Assembly: GCF_034555375.1 (NCBI RefSeq) | Contig: NZ_CP140706.1 | Coordinates: 6,086,001 to 6,150,000, forward strand | Direction of reading: 5' to 3' | DNA: 64,000 bases | Origin: Pseudomonas sp. B33.4 | GTDB taxonomy: Bacteria > Pseudomonadota > Gammaproteobacteria > Pseudomonadales > Pseudomonadaceae | In this document: positions 39,988-48,881 of the stretch, piece by piece | How positions within the stretch are numbered: position 1 is the stretch's first letter | Layout: each line of letters starts with the position of its first letter | Notes under the pieces: generated by a model | What the model was told of the DNA's origin: nothing | What the model saw: the letters and a program-made list of their open reading frames with translations, nothing else | Databases searched by the model: none | Translations under genes and position numbers: made by a program

Positions 39988-40566
39988 TTACTTAACTTTC
40001 ACGCCTTCCAGCGAGATGTCCAGATCCGCAGTTTGCGAGGTAGGGCCTGGGCCCTTGATCCCGAAATCTTTCAGGTTGAGGGTGGTCTTGGCATTGAAGC
40101 CAGCACGCTCGCCGCCCCATGGATCCTCGCCTTCACCGTTGAACGTGGCTTTGAAGGTCACCGGCTTGGTCACGCCGTGCAGGGTCAGATCGCCAGTCAC
40201 ATCAGCAGTCTTTTCACCGGTCGATTTAACGGCAGTGGAGACGAACTTGGCATCAGCAAACTTGCCCACGTCGAGGAAATCCTTGCTGGCGATGTGCTTG
40301 TCACGTTCAGCGTGGTTCGACCACAGGCTGGCAGTTTTCACATCAACGGAGATCTTGCTGGCTTCAGGCTTGGCCGAATCCCACGAGAAAGTACCGTCGA
40401 AATCTTTGAAAGTACCGTGGATGAAGCTGTAACCCAGGTGGCTGATTTTCCAGTCAACGAAGGCGTGCTGGCCTTCCTTGTCGATTTTGTAGTCCGCAGC
40501 CATGGCCTGACCAGCCGAGAGCAGTGCAGAACCGATTGCCAGAGCGGCCAGAGTCTTTTTCAACAT
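39988..40566 (-). CDS. YceI family periplasmic protein
   Basis: The 192-residue protein has a Sec signal peptide ([20 protein letters not shown]) and the YceI lipocalin-like pattern: [53 protein letters not shown], and [13 protein letters not shown]. YceI proteins bind isoprenoid chains such as polyprenols or quinones. It is 31 nt downstream of the cytochrome b561 gene, a pairing common for YceI and fitting a quinone-linked role. Confidence 0.93.
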   Translation of the reverse strand: MLKKTLAALAIGSALLSAGQAMAADYKIDKEGQHAFVDWKISHLGYSFIHGTFKDFDGTFSWDSAKPEASKISVDVKTASLWSNHAERDKHIASKDFLDVGKFADAKFVSTAVKSTGEKTADVTGDLTLHGVTKPVTFKATFNGEGEDPWGGERAGFNAKTTLNLKDFGIKGPGPTSQTADLDISLEGVKVK

Positions 40567-40597
40567 GCTTTCTTTTCCTTTGAGTCGAGGTTGAATT

Positions 40598-41149
40598 TCA
40601 GGCTTTGCGACCGAGCATTCGCGTCAGGGTCGCATCACGATCGATAAAGTGGTGCTTCAATGCTGCCAACGCATGAAGGCCGGAAAAAATTACCAGTGCC
40701 CACGCCAGCCAGAGATGAATCACCCCAGCGGTATCTGCCTGATCCGGTAGCCCGGAAACCAGTGCAGGAACTTCAAACAGGCCAAACACCGGGATCCCGA
40801 CACCGTCTGCGGTGGAAATCAGGTAACCGGCAAGCATCACAGCGAACAGCGCCAGGTACAGAAACCCGTGGCCGAATTTGGCGCCGATCCGGGTCATGCG
40901 GCTGTAGCTTTGCAGCGTCGGCGGTGGTGGGCTGATAAAGCGCCACAGCACCCGCAACACCATCACGACCAGCAACACCAGGCCAATACTCTTGTGCAGA
41001 TCCGGCGCTTCTTTGCGCCAGCTGCTGTAGTAATCCAGCCCGACCATCCACAGGCCCAGCGCGAACAGTCCGAAGACCACCAGCGCCACACCCCAGTGCA
41101 TGAAGATGCTGACCCAACCATAGCGCGAAGAAGAGTTACGTAGCTGCAT
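40598..41149 (-). CDS. cybB: Cytochrome b561
   Basis: The 183-residue inner membrane protein has four hydrophobic segments and the haem-ligand His residues of bacterial b561: [16 protein letters not shown] (helix 1), [20 protein letters not shown] (helix 2) and [24 protein letters not shown] (helix 4). It moves electrons to or from quinones, possibly handling superoxide as CybB does. ATG at 41149 is preferred because AGGA precedes it. Operon with the YceI-like gene. Confidence 0.92.
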   Translation of the reverse strand: MQLRNSSSRYGWVSIFMHWGVALVVFGLFALGLWMVGLDYYSSWRKEAPDLHKSIGLVLLVVMVLRVLWRFISPPPPTLQSYSRMTRIGAKFGHGFLYLALFAVMLAGYLISTADGVGIPVFGLFEVPALVSGLPDQADTAGVIHLWLAWALVIFSGLHALAALKHHFIDRDATLTRMLGRKA

Positions 41150-41469
41150 TGCCCAAATCCTGTGAGAACTGCGAACCAAGACTAGCGAGTTATCTATCGA
41201 ATTAAAGCGGAAAATTTCGCTTTGAAATATCGAGAAATACGATCAAGAGTCTGGAAGTGACGCGTTAAGGAAAGATTAAAGGCGATTTTCGCGCGCGGCG
41301 CTCGGACCACGGGGCGCGATTCTCCTTCTGCTCCGGCGCGCCGCGGAGCAGGCAGTGATCACAAAAAATTCGCAGAAAAAGAAAATTCATTTAATAACTA
41401 TGTATCGCTAGTTGACCGTTTTCCCCTGATCAAATGATGACTCAATCATTCATTGAATAGGTGAAAAAC
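41150..41469. other. AT-rich divergent region upstream of lectin gene
   Basis: 320 bp between the cytochrome b561 and lectin genes. It holds a perfect inverted repeat CTGCTCC/GGAGCAG (41328-41334/41345-41351) around GGCGCGCCGC with no T-run after it. A TTGACC at 41412 could be a -35 but lacks a good -10. The last 120 bp are markedly AT-rich. Confidence 0.45.
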
Positions 41470-41967
41470 ATGGCGCTTCGTTATACCCAATTTCAAGCAA
41501 GTGGCACTTGCGAGTTACCACCAAACCAGACAATGTCTCCGGGCCAATACCTGCAATCCGAGAACGGTCGATATCGGTTGTTATTGCAGAGCGATGGCAA
41601 TCTGGTGATAAAAGAAGGTGAAGCAGTAGTCTGGATTGCCGACAACAATCAACCTTACAGTGCAACTTTGCATCCAAAGAAGATGCGGGAGCCACTACAA
41701 TTTGTCGTCAGCAATAACGGATTTCTCTTCGACCCGTCCAGACGCCGACTATGGATTGCCGAAAGTACCCACAGCCTCGAAAAGTCGCTGTGGTACAACA
41801 CTTACCTGACGATGCAAGACGATGGCAACCTGGTCATCTACGATCAGCGCAACGGCAACCTGCGTTGGGCTCGCTTCGGTTTTGTCCCCGGGCGGATTCG
41901 AAAACCCAAGCAGCGATGGCTCAGAAAGTTGCCGAACGGCACGGAGTTCTTCAAATGGGATTTTTAA
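41470..41967 (+). CDS. Single-domain B-type (bulb, mannose-binding) lectin protein
   Basis: The 165-residue protein has the repeats of the monocot mannose-binding lectin fold: LLLQSDGNLVIKEGEAVVWIAD at about residues 37-58 and LTMQDDGNLVIYDQRNGNLRWA at about residues 113-134, both built on the QxDxNxVxY sugar-site motif (the first has I in place of Y). There is no signal peptide. LlpA-type lectin bacteriocins of Pseudomonas have two such domains and are about 270 residues, so this is shorter. A different role, such as surface or self-recognition, is possible. ATG at 41470 is preferred to the GTG at 41461 because AGGTG lies 8 nt upstream. Confidence 0.82.
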   Translation: MALRYTQFQASGTCELPPNQTMSPGQYLQSENGRYRLLLQSDGNLVIKEGEAVVWIADNNQPYSATLHPKKMREPLQFVVSNNGFLFDPSRRRLWIAESTHSLEKSLWYNTYLTMQDDGNLVIYDQRNGNLRWARFGFVPGRIRKPKQRWLRKLPNGTEFFKWDF

Positions 41968-41990
41968 CAAGCCATAGTTATTTTTATTGA

Positions 41991-42149
41991 TTAGTTGGTG
42001 AAAACTAACGGCGGTTGCAAGCAATCCGCGCTATATGGATCTATCTTGCATTGATGGGCAAGTTCAGCGTTATAACCGCCCGGAAAGAAATGCCCATTGG
42101 CACAACCGGAAATGGTCACTAATAAAAGTATCGCCGTAAGTGTTTTCAT
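41991..42149 (-). CDS. Small lipoprotein, 52 residues
   Basis: The protein begins MKTLTAILLLVTISGCANGH, a clear lipoprotein signal with Cys at residue 16. The mature part is only 37 residues, with two further Cys (HQCKIDPYSADC) likely to form a disulfide. GGAGG lies 7 nt before the ATG, a strong ribosome site that decides the start. It is convergent with the lectin gene, 23 bp apart. I recognise no family. Confidence 0.78.
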   Translation of the reverse strand: MKTLTAILLLVTISGCANGHFFPGGYNAELAHQCKIDPYSADCLQPPLVFTN

Positions 42150-42293
42150 CAAACGCCTCCAATTTTTTTCAAGCATAAAGTTGGAGCTCTGGCACCCGCT
42201 ATCATTTCGTTCCGATTGTTTTGTGGGAAGTGTCCTGCACAAAGGTAAGCCTTGAGACTGCACCGGGAAGGATTGAAGTGCGCTTCTGGCAAA

Positions 42294-42324
42294 AAAAAAC
42301 GCGGCCCGTATGGCCGCGTTTTTT
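42294..42324 (-). terminator. Rho-independent terminator of the amine oxidase gene
   Basis: AAAAAACGCGGCC, loop CGTAT, GGCCGCGTTTTTT, 14 bp beyond the stop codon. Confidence 0.9.
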
Positions 42325-42338
42325 ACTGGAGCGAAGGT

Positions 42339-44108
42339 TTACTGCGCCTTGCTCTCAGAGGTGGCTGCCGGCTTGGCCGCTGGCTTCTTCGCCGGCTCAG
42401 CCTTTTTCGCTGCTGGTTTGGCCGCAGGCTTTTTCGCCTCGGTTTTCGCAGCAGGCTTCTTCGCCGCAGGCTTGGCTGCTGCTTTCTTCGCAGGTTCAGC
42501 TTTCACCGGGGCCGCTGGTTTCGGCGCTTCCACCGGAGCTGGCGCAGGTGCCGGAGTCGGCGCAGGCACTGGAGCAACCGGAGCAGGAGCCGGCTCTGGC
42601 GCCTTCACAGGCTCAGGTTTCTTCTCGTCATCCGAACCACCGAACAGGTTGCTGAAGAAGTTGCCCTTCTTCGCTGCCACGGCACCCGCCGCGCCTGCCG
42701 CTGCAGCGGCCGGAACCACTTTGGCTGGCTCGAACGATTTGCCTGCCGCCAGATCTTCAACCTGACTCGCCGCACGCTGGCCGGTGCGCAGCGCGCCTTC
42801 CAGAGTGCCCGGGTACAAGGTGTCGGTGTGTTCGCCGGCGAACGTCACGCGTTGCAGCGGACGCTCCCACAGGCGCCAGAACTTGCTGATCTGACCCGGA
42901 CCATAAGCCAGGTAAGCGCCGCCCATCGACGGGTCGGTGCTGTAGCGACGGATTTCATAACCGGTGAACGAGCCACGGGCCTGTGGATAAAACGCGTGCA
43001 GACGGATCAGCACCTGATCGACCATCTGTTTGTCGCCAAACGCCTGCATCACGCGGGCATTGTCGCCGGACAGGTTGATCACCACGTTGGCGCCACCCTT
43101 CAGCGCTGGCTCGATCCAGAGCATGCCGAGACCGGTGTTGCTGTAGATCTCGCCGGACATGCGCGCCTTGCTTTCCCACACCGGCGTCTTGAACTTCAAC
43201 ATGATCTGGTCGCGCCAGCCGTAGTTGGTGCCCTTGATCGCGGCCAGATGCTGCGCATCCAGTGCCGGGGTCAGCGCAATCTTGTTCAGTGCGCGCAGTG
43301 GCACGGCCAGTACGACGTAATCAGCCTGGTAGCCAACACTGCCGACCTTGACGGTCACGCCGTCCTTGTCCTGATTGATCGCCGACACTGGCGAATTGGT
43401 CTTGATCGTCTTGATCTGTTTGACGAACGCCTGCGCCAGCACCTGGCTACCGCCGACCAGACGCGAAGCACGCAGGTCACGGTCGGAAACGCCGCGATAG
43501 ACACGGTTCTGCTGAGCGAAATACAGCAGCGACAGACGCGAAGGCTCGTCGTAATGGGTGCGGATGTCCTGGTTGATCAACTGGCGCGCAGTGGCTGGCA
43601 GGTTCTGCTTGTCGAGCCAGCTCGATACGGTGATCTGGTCCAGCGCGTGCAGGGTACTGGTCGCCGCCGGGTTCTGCGGGTCGTCGATCGAACGCGCCAG
43701 ATCGTCGAGGGTTTTCTGGTAGCGCTTCAGGGCATCGGCGGTGGCTGGCTGCTTGGTTGCCAGATCGGCAGCGGAGAAATACTCGCCGTCGATCAGGTAA
43801 CCCGGCGTACGCACGAATTCCGGTGCCGGCGTGGTGCCCAGCTTGAACGTCGAAACGTACTTGTTCAGCACCGGCTGCGTCTTGTCGTTGCCGATCCACT
43901 CGCTGGTGGCCATGCCCGAGCGCCCGCCCATGCTCGGCTTGGCTTCCAGCAAAGTGACCTGCCAGCCCTTGTTTTGCAGCTCATAAGCGGCAGTCAGACC
44001 CGACAGGCCACCGCCGATCACGATTGCGGTTTTATCCTTGGCCAGCGCTGTAACGCTGAACAGCCCCAACATCACCAGCGCACAGGCGCGCAGCCAACCG
44101 ACAGACAT
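42339..44108 (-). CDS. Exported FAD-dependent amine oxidase with Lys/Ala-rich tail
   Basis: The 589-residue protein has a Sec-like signal peptide (LRACALVMLGLFSVTALAKD), then the FAD motif AIVIGGGLSGLTAAYELQNK and the GGRSGM segment. A C-terminal FAD motif follows (RVTFAGEHTDTLYPGTLEGAL), the usual ends of flavin monoamine oxidases. From about residue 455 it continues into a low-complexity tail of Pro/Ala, then Lys-Pro-Ala-Ala repeats (PAAKKPAAKTEAKKPAAKPA), like histone H1 or AlgP tails. It should act in the periplasm or at the envelope. The substrate is unknown. GGAG precedes the ATG. Confidence 0.85.
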   Translation of the reverse strand: MSVGWLRACALVMLGLFSVTALAKDKTAIVIGGGLSGLTAAYELQNKGWQVTLLEAKPSMGGRSGMATSEWIGNDKTQPVLNKYVSTFKLGTTPAPEFVRTPGYLIDGEYFSAADLATKQPATADALKRYQKTLDDLARSIDDPQNPAATSTLHALDQITVSSWLDKQNLPATARQLINQDIRTHYDEPSRLSLLYFAQQNRVYRGVSDRDLRASRLVGGSQVLAQAFVKQIKTIKTNSPVSAINQDKDGVTVKVGSVGYQADYVVLAVPLRALNKIALTPALDAQHLAAIKGTNYGWRDQIMLKFKTPVWESKARMSGEIYSNTGLGMLWIEPALKGGANVVINLSGDNARVMQAFGDKQMVDQVLIRLHAFYPQARGSFTGYEIRRYSTDPSMGGAYLAYGPGQISKFWRLWERPLQRVTFAGEHTDTLYPGTLEGALRTGQRAASQVEDLAAGKSFEPAKVVPAAAAAGAAGAVAAKKGNFFSNLFGGSDDEKKPEPVKAPEPAPAPVAPVPAPTPAPAPAPVEAPKPAAPVKAEPAKKAAAKPAAKKPAAKTEAKKPAAKPAAKKAEPAKKPAAKPAATSESKAQ

Positions 44109-44331
44109 TCAGCGAACTCCGGAAATACACGTAGGAAAAAGCAGTTTTGCGGGTCAGACGACCCAAAGAACCGCGAAGAATACGTTAGCCATCAAAACGC
44201 CGCCAGCGACGTCTATCGGCTCATACAAAGTAGCTCAATCGACACAATGGGTTGTCCCCGCGCGAAGCATTGCATAGGCTTGCGCGATTGTTTGCCCGCG
44301 CCTGTCGCGAGCCGCCTCGAGGAGACTGTAA

Positions 44332-45738
44332 ATGGGCCTGAATAACCAGTGGATGCAACGCGACCTCGCGGTGTTGTGGCATCCCTGCACCCAGATGAAA
44401 GACCACGAACAGCTGCCGCTGATCCCGATCAAGCGCGGTGAAGGCGTCTGGCTCGAAGACTTCGAAGGCAAGCGCTACCTCGATGCCGTCAGTTCGTGGT
44501 GGGTCAACGTGTTCGGCCATGCCAACCCGCGTATCAACCAGCGCATCAAGGATCAGGTCGATCAACTGGAGCACGTGATTCTCGCCGGTTTCAGCCATCA
44601 ACCGGTGATCGAGCTGTCCGAGCGTCTGGTGAAGATGACGCCGGAGGGCCTGAATCGGGTGTTCTACGCCGATAATGGTTCGTCCTGCATTGAAGTCGCG
44701 TTGAAAATGAGCTTTCACTACTGGCTCAATCGCGGCCAACCGAACAAGAAGCGCTTCGTCACCCTGACCAACAGCTACCACGGTGAAACCATGGCGGCGA
44801 TGGCGGTCGGCGACGTGCCGCTGTTCACCGAAACCTACAAAGCCCTGCTGATGGACACCATCAAAGTGCCGAGCCCGGACTGCTACGGGCGCCCCGAAGG
44901 CATGAGCTGGGAAGAACACTCGCGCAACATGTTCGCCGCCATGGAACAGACCTTGGCCGAGAACCATGACAGTGTCGCGGCAGTGATCGTCGAGCCGTTG
45001 ATTCAGGGCGCCGGCGGCATGCGCATGTATCACCCGGTGTATCTGACGTTGCTGCGCGAGGCGTGCGACCGTTATGGCGTGCATCTGATCCTCGACGAAA
45101 TCGCCGTTGGTTTCGGCCGCACCGGGACCATGTTTGCCTGCGAACAGGCCGGCATTCGCCCGGATTTCCTCTGCCTGTCGAAGGCCCTGACCGGCGGTTA
45201 CCTGCCGCTGGCCGCGTGCCTGACCACCGACGAAGTCTACAGCGCGTTCTACGACGACTATCCGACCTTGCGCGCGTTCCTCCATTCGCACAGTTACACC
45301 GGCAACCCGCTGGCGTGCGCCGCAGCATTGGCGACGCTGGATATCTTCGAGCAAGACAACGTCATCGAGAACAACAAGGCTCTCGCTCAGCGCATGGCCT
45401 CGGCGACGGCGCATCTGGTCGATCACCCGAATGTGTCTGAAGTGCGCCAGACCGGCATGGTTTTGGCCATCGAGATGGTCAAGGATAAAGCCACCAAAGA
45501 GGCCTACCCTTGGCAGGAACGTCGTGGTTTGAAGGTGTTCCAGCACGCGCTGGAACGTGGCGCGTTGCTGCGCCCGCTCGGCAGCGTGGTGTATTTCCTG
45601 CCGCCGTACGTGATCACCCCGGAGCAGATCGACTTCCTTGCTGAAGTCGCCAGCGAAGGCATCGACATCGCTACGCGTGACAGCGTCAGCGTGGCCGTGC
45701 CGAAAGACTTCCACCCCGGCTTCCGCGATCCGGGTTGA
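44332..45738 (+). CDS. bioA: Adenosylmethionine-8-amino-7-oxononanoate aminotransferase
   Basis: The 468-residue class III aminotransferase has LWHPCTQMKDHEQLPLIPI at the N-terminus, diagnostic of BioA (HPxTQ), SSWWVNVFGHANP, and DEIAVGFGRTGTMFACE. The PLP Lys is in LCLSKALTGGYLPLAA (about residue 284). It makes 7,8-diaminopelargonate for biotin synthesis, using SAM as amino donor, which links it to metK in the same window. GAGGAGA precedes the ATG. The other bio genes are not in the window. Confidence 0.95.
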   Translation: MGLNNQWMQRDLAVLWHPCTQMKDHEQLPLIPIKRGEGVWLEDFEGKRYLDAVSSWWVNVFGHANPRINQRIKDQVDQLEHVILAGFSHQPVIELSERLVKMTPEGLNRVFYADNGSSCIEVALKMSFHYWLNRGQPNKKRFVTLTNSYHGETMAAMAVGDVPLFTETYKALLMDTIKVPSPDCYGRPEGMSWEEHSRNMFAAMEQTLAENHDSVAAVIVEPLIQGAGGMRMYHPVYLTLLREACDRYGVHLILDEIAVGFGRTGTMFACEQAGIRPDFLCLSKALTGGYLPLAACLTTDEVYSAFYDDYPTLRAFLHSHSYTGNPLACAAALATLDIFEQDNVIENNKALAQRMASATAHLVDHPNVSEVRQTGMVLAIEMVKDKATKEAYPWQERRGLKVFQHALERGALLRPLGSVVYFLPPYVITPEQIDFLAEVASEGIDIATRDSVSVAVPKDFHPGFRDPG

Positions 45739-45778
45739 TCTACTTCACTTAAGCTTCAGCGGTGACCGGACTTCCGTC

Positions 45779-45843
45779 ATCGCTGGCAAGCCAGCTCCCA
45801 CAGGTTCTGCGCAAAACCCTGTGGGAGCTGGCTTGCCAGCGAT
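45779..45843. repeat. REP pair, ATCGCTGGCAAGCCAGCTCC family
   Basis: Inverted pair between bioA and rsmE; a fourth REP family, seen again at 46609. Confidence 0.9.
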
Positions 45844-45882
45844 GGGGCCGCCAGACTTTGACAAATTTTACAGAGACCCCGC

Positions 45883-46602
45883 ATGAGACTGTCCCGCTTC
45901 TTTATCGACGCCCCGCTGAGCACCGGCGAACACGAATTGCCGGAGGCCCAGGCGCATTACATCAGCCGCGTGCTGCGCATGGCCGAGGGCGATGCGGTGC
46001 AGTTGTTCGACGGTTCCGGCCATGAGTTTCGCGGCGCCCTGCTGGACGTCGGCAAGAAGCGCGTGACCGTGCAGATCGACGAGCAATTCGCCGGCCAGGT
46101 CGAATCGCCGCTGCACATCCACCTCGGCCAGGGCTTGTCCCGGGGTGAACGCATGGACTGGGCGATTCAGAAAGCCACCGAACTGGGCGTGAATGAAATT
46201 ACGCCGATCTTCAGTGATCGCTGCGAAGTCCGCCTCAAGGACGAACGCGCCGACAAACGCCTGTTGCATTGGCGTCAAGTGGCGATCAGCGCATGTGAAC
46301 AGTGCGGGCGTTCGCGGGTGCCGGTGATTCATCCGCCGGTGTTGTTGGCGGACTGGATCAAGCAGACCGAAGCCGAGTTGAAACTGGTGCTGCACCCGGT
46401 GGCCGAGCCGTTGGTGAGTCATGCCAAACCGGCGACGCTGGCGTTTCTGATCGGACCTGAAGGGGGTTTGACTGACGCCGAAGTCGAGCAGGCCAAAGGC
46501 AACGGCTTCCACGCCGCCCGCCTCGGCCCGCGCGTGTTGCGCACCGAGACCGCGCCGGTGGTGGCATTGGCGGTGGCTCAGCAGCTTTGGGGGGATTTCT
46601 AA
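45883..46602 (+). CDS. rsmE: 16S rRNA (uracil-1498-N3)-methyltransferase
   Basis: The 239-residue SPOUT-fold protein starts MRLSRFFIDAPLS. It has HYISRVLRMAEGDAVQLFDG (N-terminal PUA-like part), KATELGVNEITPIFSDRC, and the C-terminal knot FLIGPEGGLTDAEVEQA with LGPRVLRTETAPVVALA, all typical of RsmE. It methylates U1498 of 16S rRNA. It follows bioA by 144 bp with a REP pair between. Confidence 0.95.
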   Translation: MRLSRFFIDAPLSTGEHELPEAQAHYISRVLRMAEGDAVQLFDGSGHEFRGALLDVGKKRVTVQIDEQFAGQVESPLHIHLGQGLSRGERMDWAIQKATELGVNEITPIFSDRCEVRLKDERADKRLLHWRQVAISACEQCGRSRVPVIHPPVLLADWIKQTEAELKLVLHPVAEPLVSHAKPATLAFLIGPEGGLTDAEVEQAKGNGFHAARLGPRVLRTETAPVVALAVAQQLWGDF

Positions 46603-46608
46603 GGCCCC

Positions 46609-46698
46609 ATCGCTGGCAAGCCAGCTCCCACAGGATCCTTGTTGGCCACAACATCCGTGAACAACGCTAAACCCTGTGGGAGCTGGCTTGCCAGCGAT
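46609..46698. repeat. REP pair, ATCGCTGGCAAGCCAGCTCC family
   Basis: Inverted pair between convergent rsmE and hemolysin III-type genes. Confidence 0.9.
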
Positions 46699-46713
46699 TA
46701 GCCGCGCCTCGGT

Positions 46714-47331
46714 CTAGAGGACGTAAAACAAGATCGCGACAAAGTGCAGCAAACTCCCCGCAATCACGAACAGATGCCAGATCCCATGCGCATGCCGCAA
46801 CCGGTGATCAAGGGCAAAAAAGATAATCCCCACCGTGTACAAAACCCCGCCCGACGCCAGCCAGGCAAACCCTGTAGTACCCAGCGCCGCAATCAAAGGC
46901 TTCACCGCCACCAACACAATCCAGCCCATCACCGCATAAATCACGATCGACAGAATCCGCGCCTCCGAACGCGGTTTGATCTCTTGCAAGATGCCGATCA
47001 ACGCCAGCCCCCAGACAATCCCGAACAACGTCCAGCCCCATGGCCCGCGCAGCGTGACCAGACAGAACGGCGTGTAGCTGCCGGCAATCAACAGGTAGAT
47101 CGAAAAGTGATCAACCTTCTTCATGATCGCTTTCTTGCGCCCGCGCACGCTGTGGTACACGGTCGAGGCGCTGTAGAGCACCAGCAAGGTAAACGCGTAA
47201 ATCGCCACACTGACAATCTTCCACGGGCTACCGTCCAGACAGGCAATCACCAGCATCCAGACCCCGCCGACAAAAGCCGCCACCGCCCCGACCAAATGCG
47301 TCCAGGCGTTGAGTTTTTCTCCGTGATACAT
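46714..47331 (-). CDS. Hemolysin III / PAQR family membrane protein
   Basis: The 205-residue protein has seven hydrophobic segments and starts MYHGEKLNAWTHLVGAVAAFVGG, the conserved opening of the family. It carries STVYHSVRGRKKAIMKKVDHFSIYLLIAGSYTPF and a terminal HAHGIWHLFVIAGSLLHF, whose Ser, Asp and His residues bind zinc in PAQR proteins. It is in the inner membrane. The hemolysin name is historical and the role here is unknown. GAGGTAAG precedes the ATG. Confidence 0.9.
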   Translation of the reverse strand: MYHGEKLNAWTHLVGAVAAFVGGVWMLVIACLDGSPWKIVSVAIYAFTLLVLYSASTVYHSVRGRKKAIMKKVDHFSIYLLIAGSYTPFCLVTLRGPWGWTLFGIVWGLALIGILQEIKPRSEARILSIVIYAVMGWIVLVAVKPLIAALGTTGFAWLASGGVLYTVGIIFFALDHRLRHAHGIWHLFVIAGSLLHFVAILFYVL

Positions 47332-47415
47332 GTGTCACTTACCTCAATAATTCGTTACCGCAGCGCGCAAGGCTCGGGCCTTGAGCGTAAAAGCGCAATG
47401 TTTCTGTTCAAAGCC

Positions 47416-47498
47416 AAGATCAACAGATCGCAGCCTTCGGCAGCTCCTACAGGTGATCGCATTCCAATGTAGGAGCTGCCGAAGGCTGCGATCTTTTG
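47416..47498. repeat. REP pair, GATCGCAGCCTTCGGCAGC family
   Basis: Inverted pair between the divergent hemolysin III-type and mdcR genes, just upstream of mdcR. Confidence 0.9.
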
Positions 47499-47541
47499 CT
47501 CTTGCGTGCACAATCGGCCGATACCAAAAAGAGTCCGCGCC

Positions 47542-48462
47542 ATGCTGATCGACGAAGAATTGACCCTGAAAAAACTCGAGGTGTTCCTCGCGTTCATGCG
47601 CACCGGCAACCTTGCCCGCGCCGCTGCCGAGTTGCAGACCAGCAACGTCAGCGTGCACCGCGCCATTCATTCGCTGGAAAGCGCCCTGCGCTGCCCGCTG
47701 TTCAAACACGAAGGCCGCAACCTGACGCCGCTGGAAAGTGCTTACGTGCTGGAAGAACGCGCGCAGAAGCTGATCAACGACGTGGTCGAAAGCGTGCGCC
47801 TGACCCGCGAAGCCGCCGGGTTCTCGGCTGAACGATTCAAACTCGGCTCGCTGTATTCACTGACAGTGAAAACCGTGCCGCAGCTGATAATGGGCCTGAA
47901 AATCCGCCGCAGCGAACTCAACATCGACCTGATCCTCGGCTCGAACATCGACCTGCTCTACAAGCTGAAAAACATGGAAGTCGACGCGATTCTGGTGTCG
48001 CTCGACGACAGCATCAACGACCCGGATTGCGAGCAGATTGCGCTGTTTTCCGACGACATCTTCCTCGCCACCCCGGCGGATTCAAAGTTTGCCCAGCGCA
48101 GTGAAGTGGATCTGGCTGAGGTGCGCGATGAAACGTTCATCACCCTGACCCAGGGCTTTGCCACGCATCAGGATGGTGTGCGGGTGTTCAAGCAGGCGGG
48201 GTTCGAGCCGAAAGTGGCGATGCAGGTGAATGACATTTTCACGCTGTTGAGCATGGTCAGTTCGGGGGTGGGTTATGCGTTGCTGCCGGGAAGGATTGCG
48301 GCGGTGTATGAGAATCGGGTGAAGCTGATTCCGTTGCAGGCGAAGTACCGGTTGCAGCAGCACATTGGTGTGGTTTTTTTGAAAGCCAAGGAGCGCGATC
48401 CGAATTTGCTGGCGTTGTTGGCAGAGTGTCGGATGTATGCCAATCGCCAGGCTGGGGTTTAG
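47542..48462 (+). CDS. mdcR: MdcR, LysR-type regulator of malonate use
   Basis: The 306-residue protein has an N-terminal LysR winged helix (LEVFLAFMRTGNLARAAAEL, then NVSVHRAIHSLESALRCPLF) and an effector domain from about residue 95. Its position beside the mdc-mad operon and its sequence (FKLGSLYSLTVKTVPQLIMG) fit MdcR, the malonate-responsive activator. It is convergent with the operon, as in other pseudomonads (from memory). ATG at 47542 gives the usual N-terminus. A candidate binding site lies at 56206, in front of mdcA. Confidence 0.85.
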   Translation: MLIDEELTLKKLEVFLAFMRTGNLARAAAELQTSNVSVHRAIHSLESALRCPLFKHEGRNLTPLESAYVLEERAQKLINDVVESVRLTREAAGFSAERFKLGSLYSLTVKTVPQLIMGLKIRRSELNIDLILGSNIDLLYKLKNMEVDAILVSLDDSINDPDCEQIALFSDDIFLATPADSKFAQRSEVDLAEVRDETFITLTQGFATHQDGVRVFKQAGFEPKVAMQVNDIFTLLSMVSSGVGYALLPGRIAAVYENRVKLIPLQAKYRLQQHIGVVFLKAKERDPNLLALLAECRMYANRQAGV

Positions 48463-48479
48463 ATCAAGATCAAGAGCTA

Positions 48480-48872
48480 CCCCCTCACCCCAGCCCTCTC
48501 CCCCAAGGGGTAGAGGGGGAAAGGGAGCAGATCGGCAGGCTTTTCACTGCCTGAGTTCGACTCAGGACTTTCAAATCGGCGTACCTCCAACATCCAACTC
48601 GGTCAGTCCCCTCTCCGTCAAAGGGTAGAGGGGAAAGGGTGCAGATCGGCAGGCTTTTCACTGCCTGAGTTCGACTCAGGACTTTCAAGTCGGCGTACCT
48701 CCAACATCCAACTCGGTCAGTCCCCTCTCCGTCAAAGGGTAGAGGGGGAAAGGGTGCAGATCGGCAGGCTTTTCACTGCCTGAGTTCGACTCAGGACTTT
48801 CAAGTCGGCGTACGTCCCACATCCAACTCGGTCAGTCCCCTCTCCCCCCGGGAGAGGGCTAGGGTGAGGGGC
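48480..48872. repeat. Three tandem 114-115 bp units within CCCTCTCCC/GGGAGAGGG ends
   Basis: This fills the 419-bp gap between mdcR and madM. Units starting with GCAGATCGGCAGGC lie at 48527, 48641 and 48756, nearly identical. Each carries CTGCCTGAGTTCGACTCAGG, TCGGCGTACCTCCAACATCC and TCAGTCCCCTCTCCGTCAAA. The outer ends are the inverted CCCTCACCC-type ends of the long-repeat family at 6247. Confidence 0.9.
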
Positions 48873-48881
48873 TTTTGATCT

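Noticed and set aside
41470..41967. LlpA lectin-like bacteriocin
   Set aside because: LlpA proteins carry two lectin domains and are about 270 residues; only one domain is present here, so the name was not used.
44200..44331. BirA operator upstream of bioA
   Set aside because: No TTGTAAACC-type arms are present in the gap.
48480..48872. CRISPR-like array
   Set aside because: The repeated unit is 114-115 bp with no unique spacers and no cas genes nearby.
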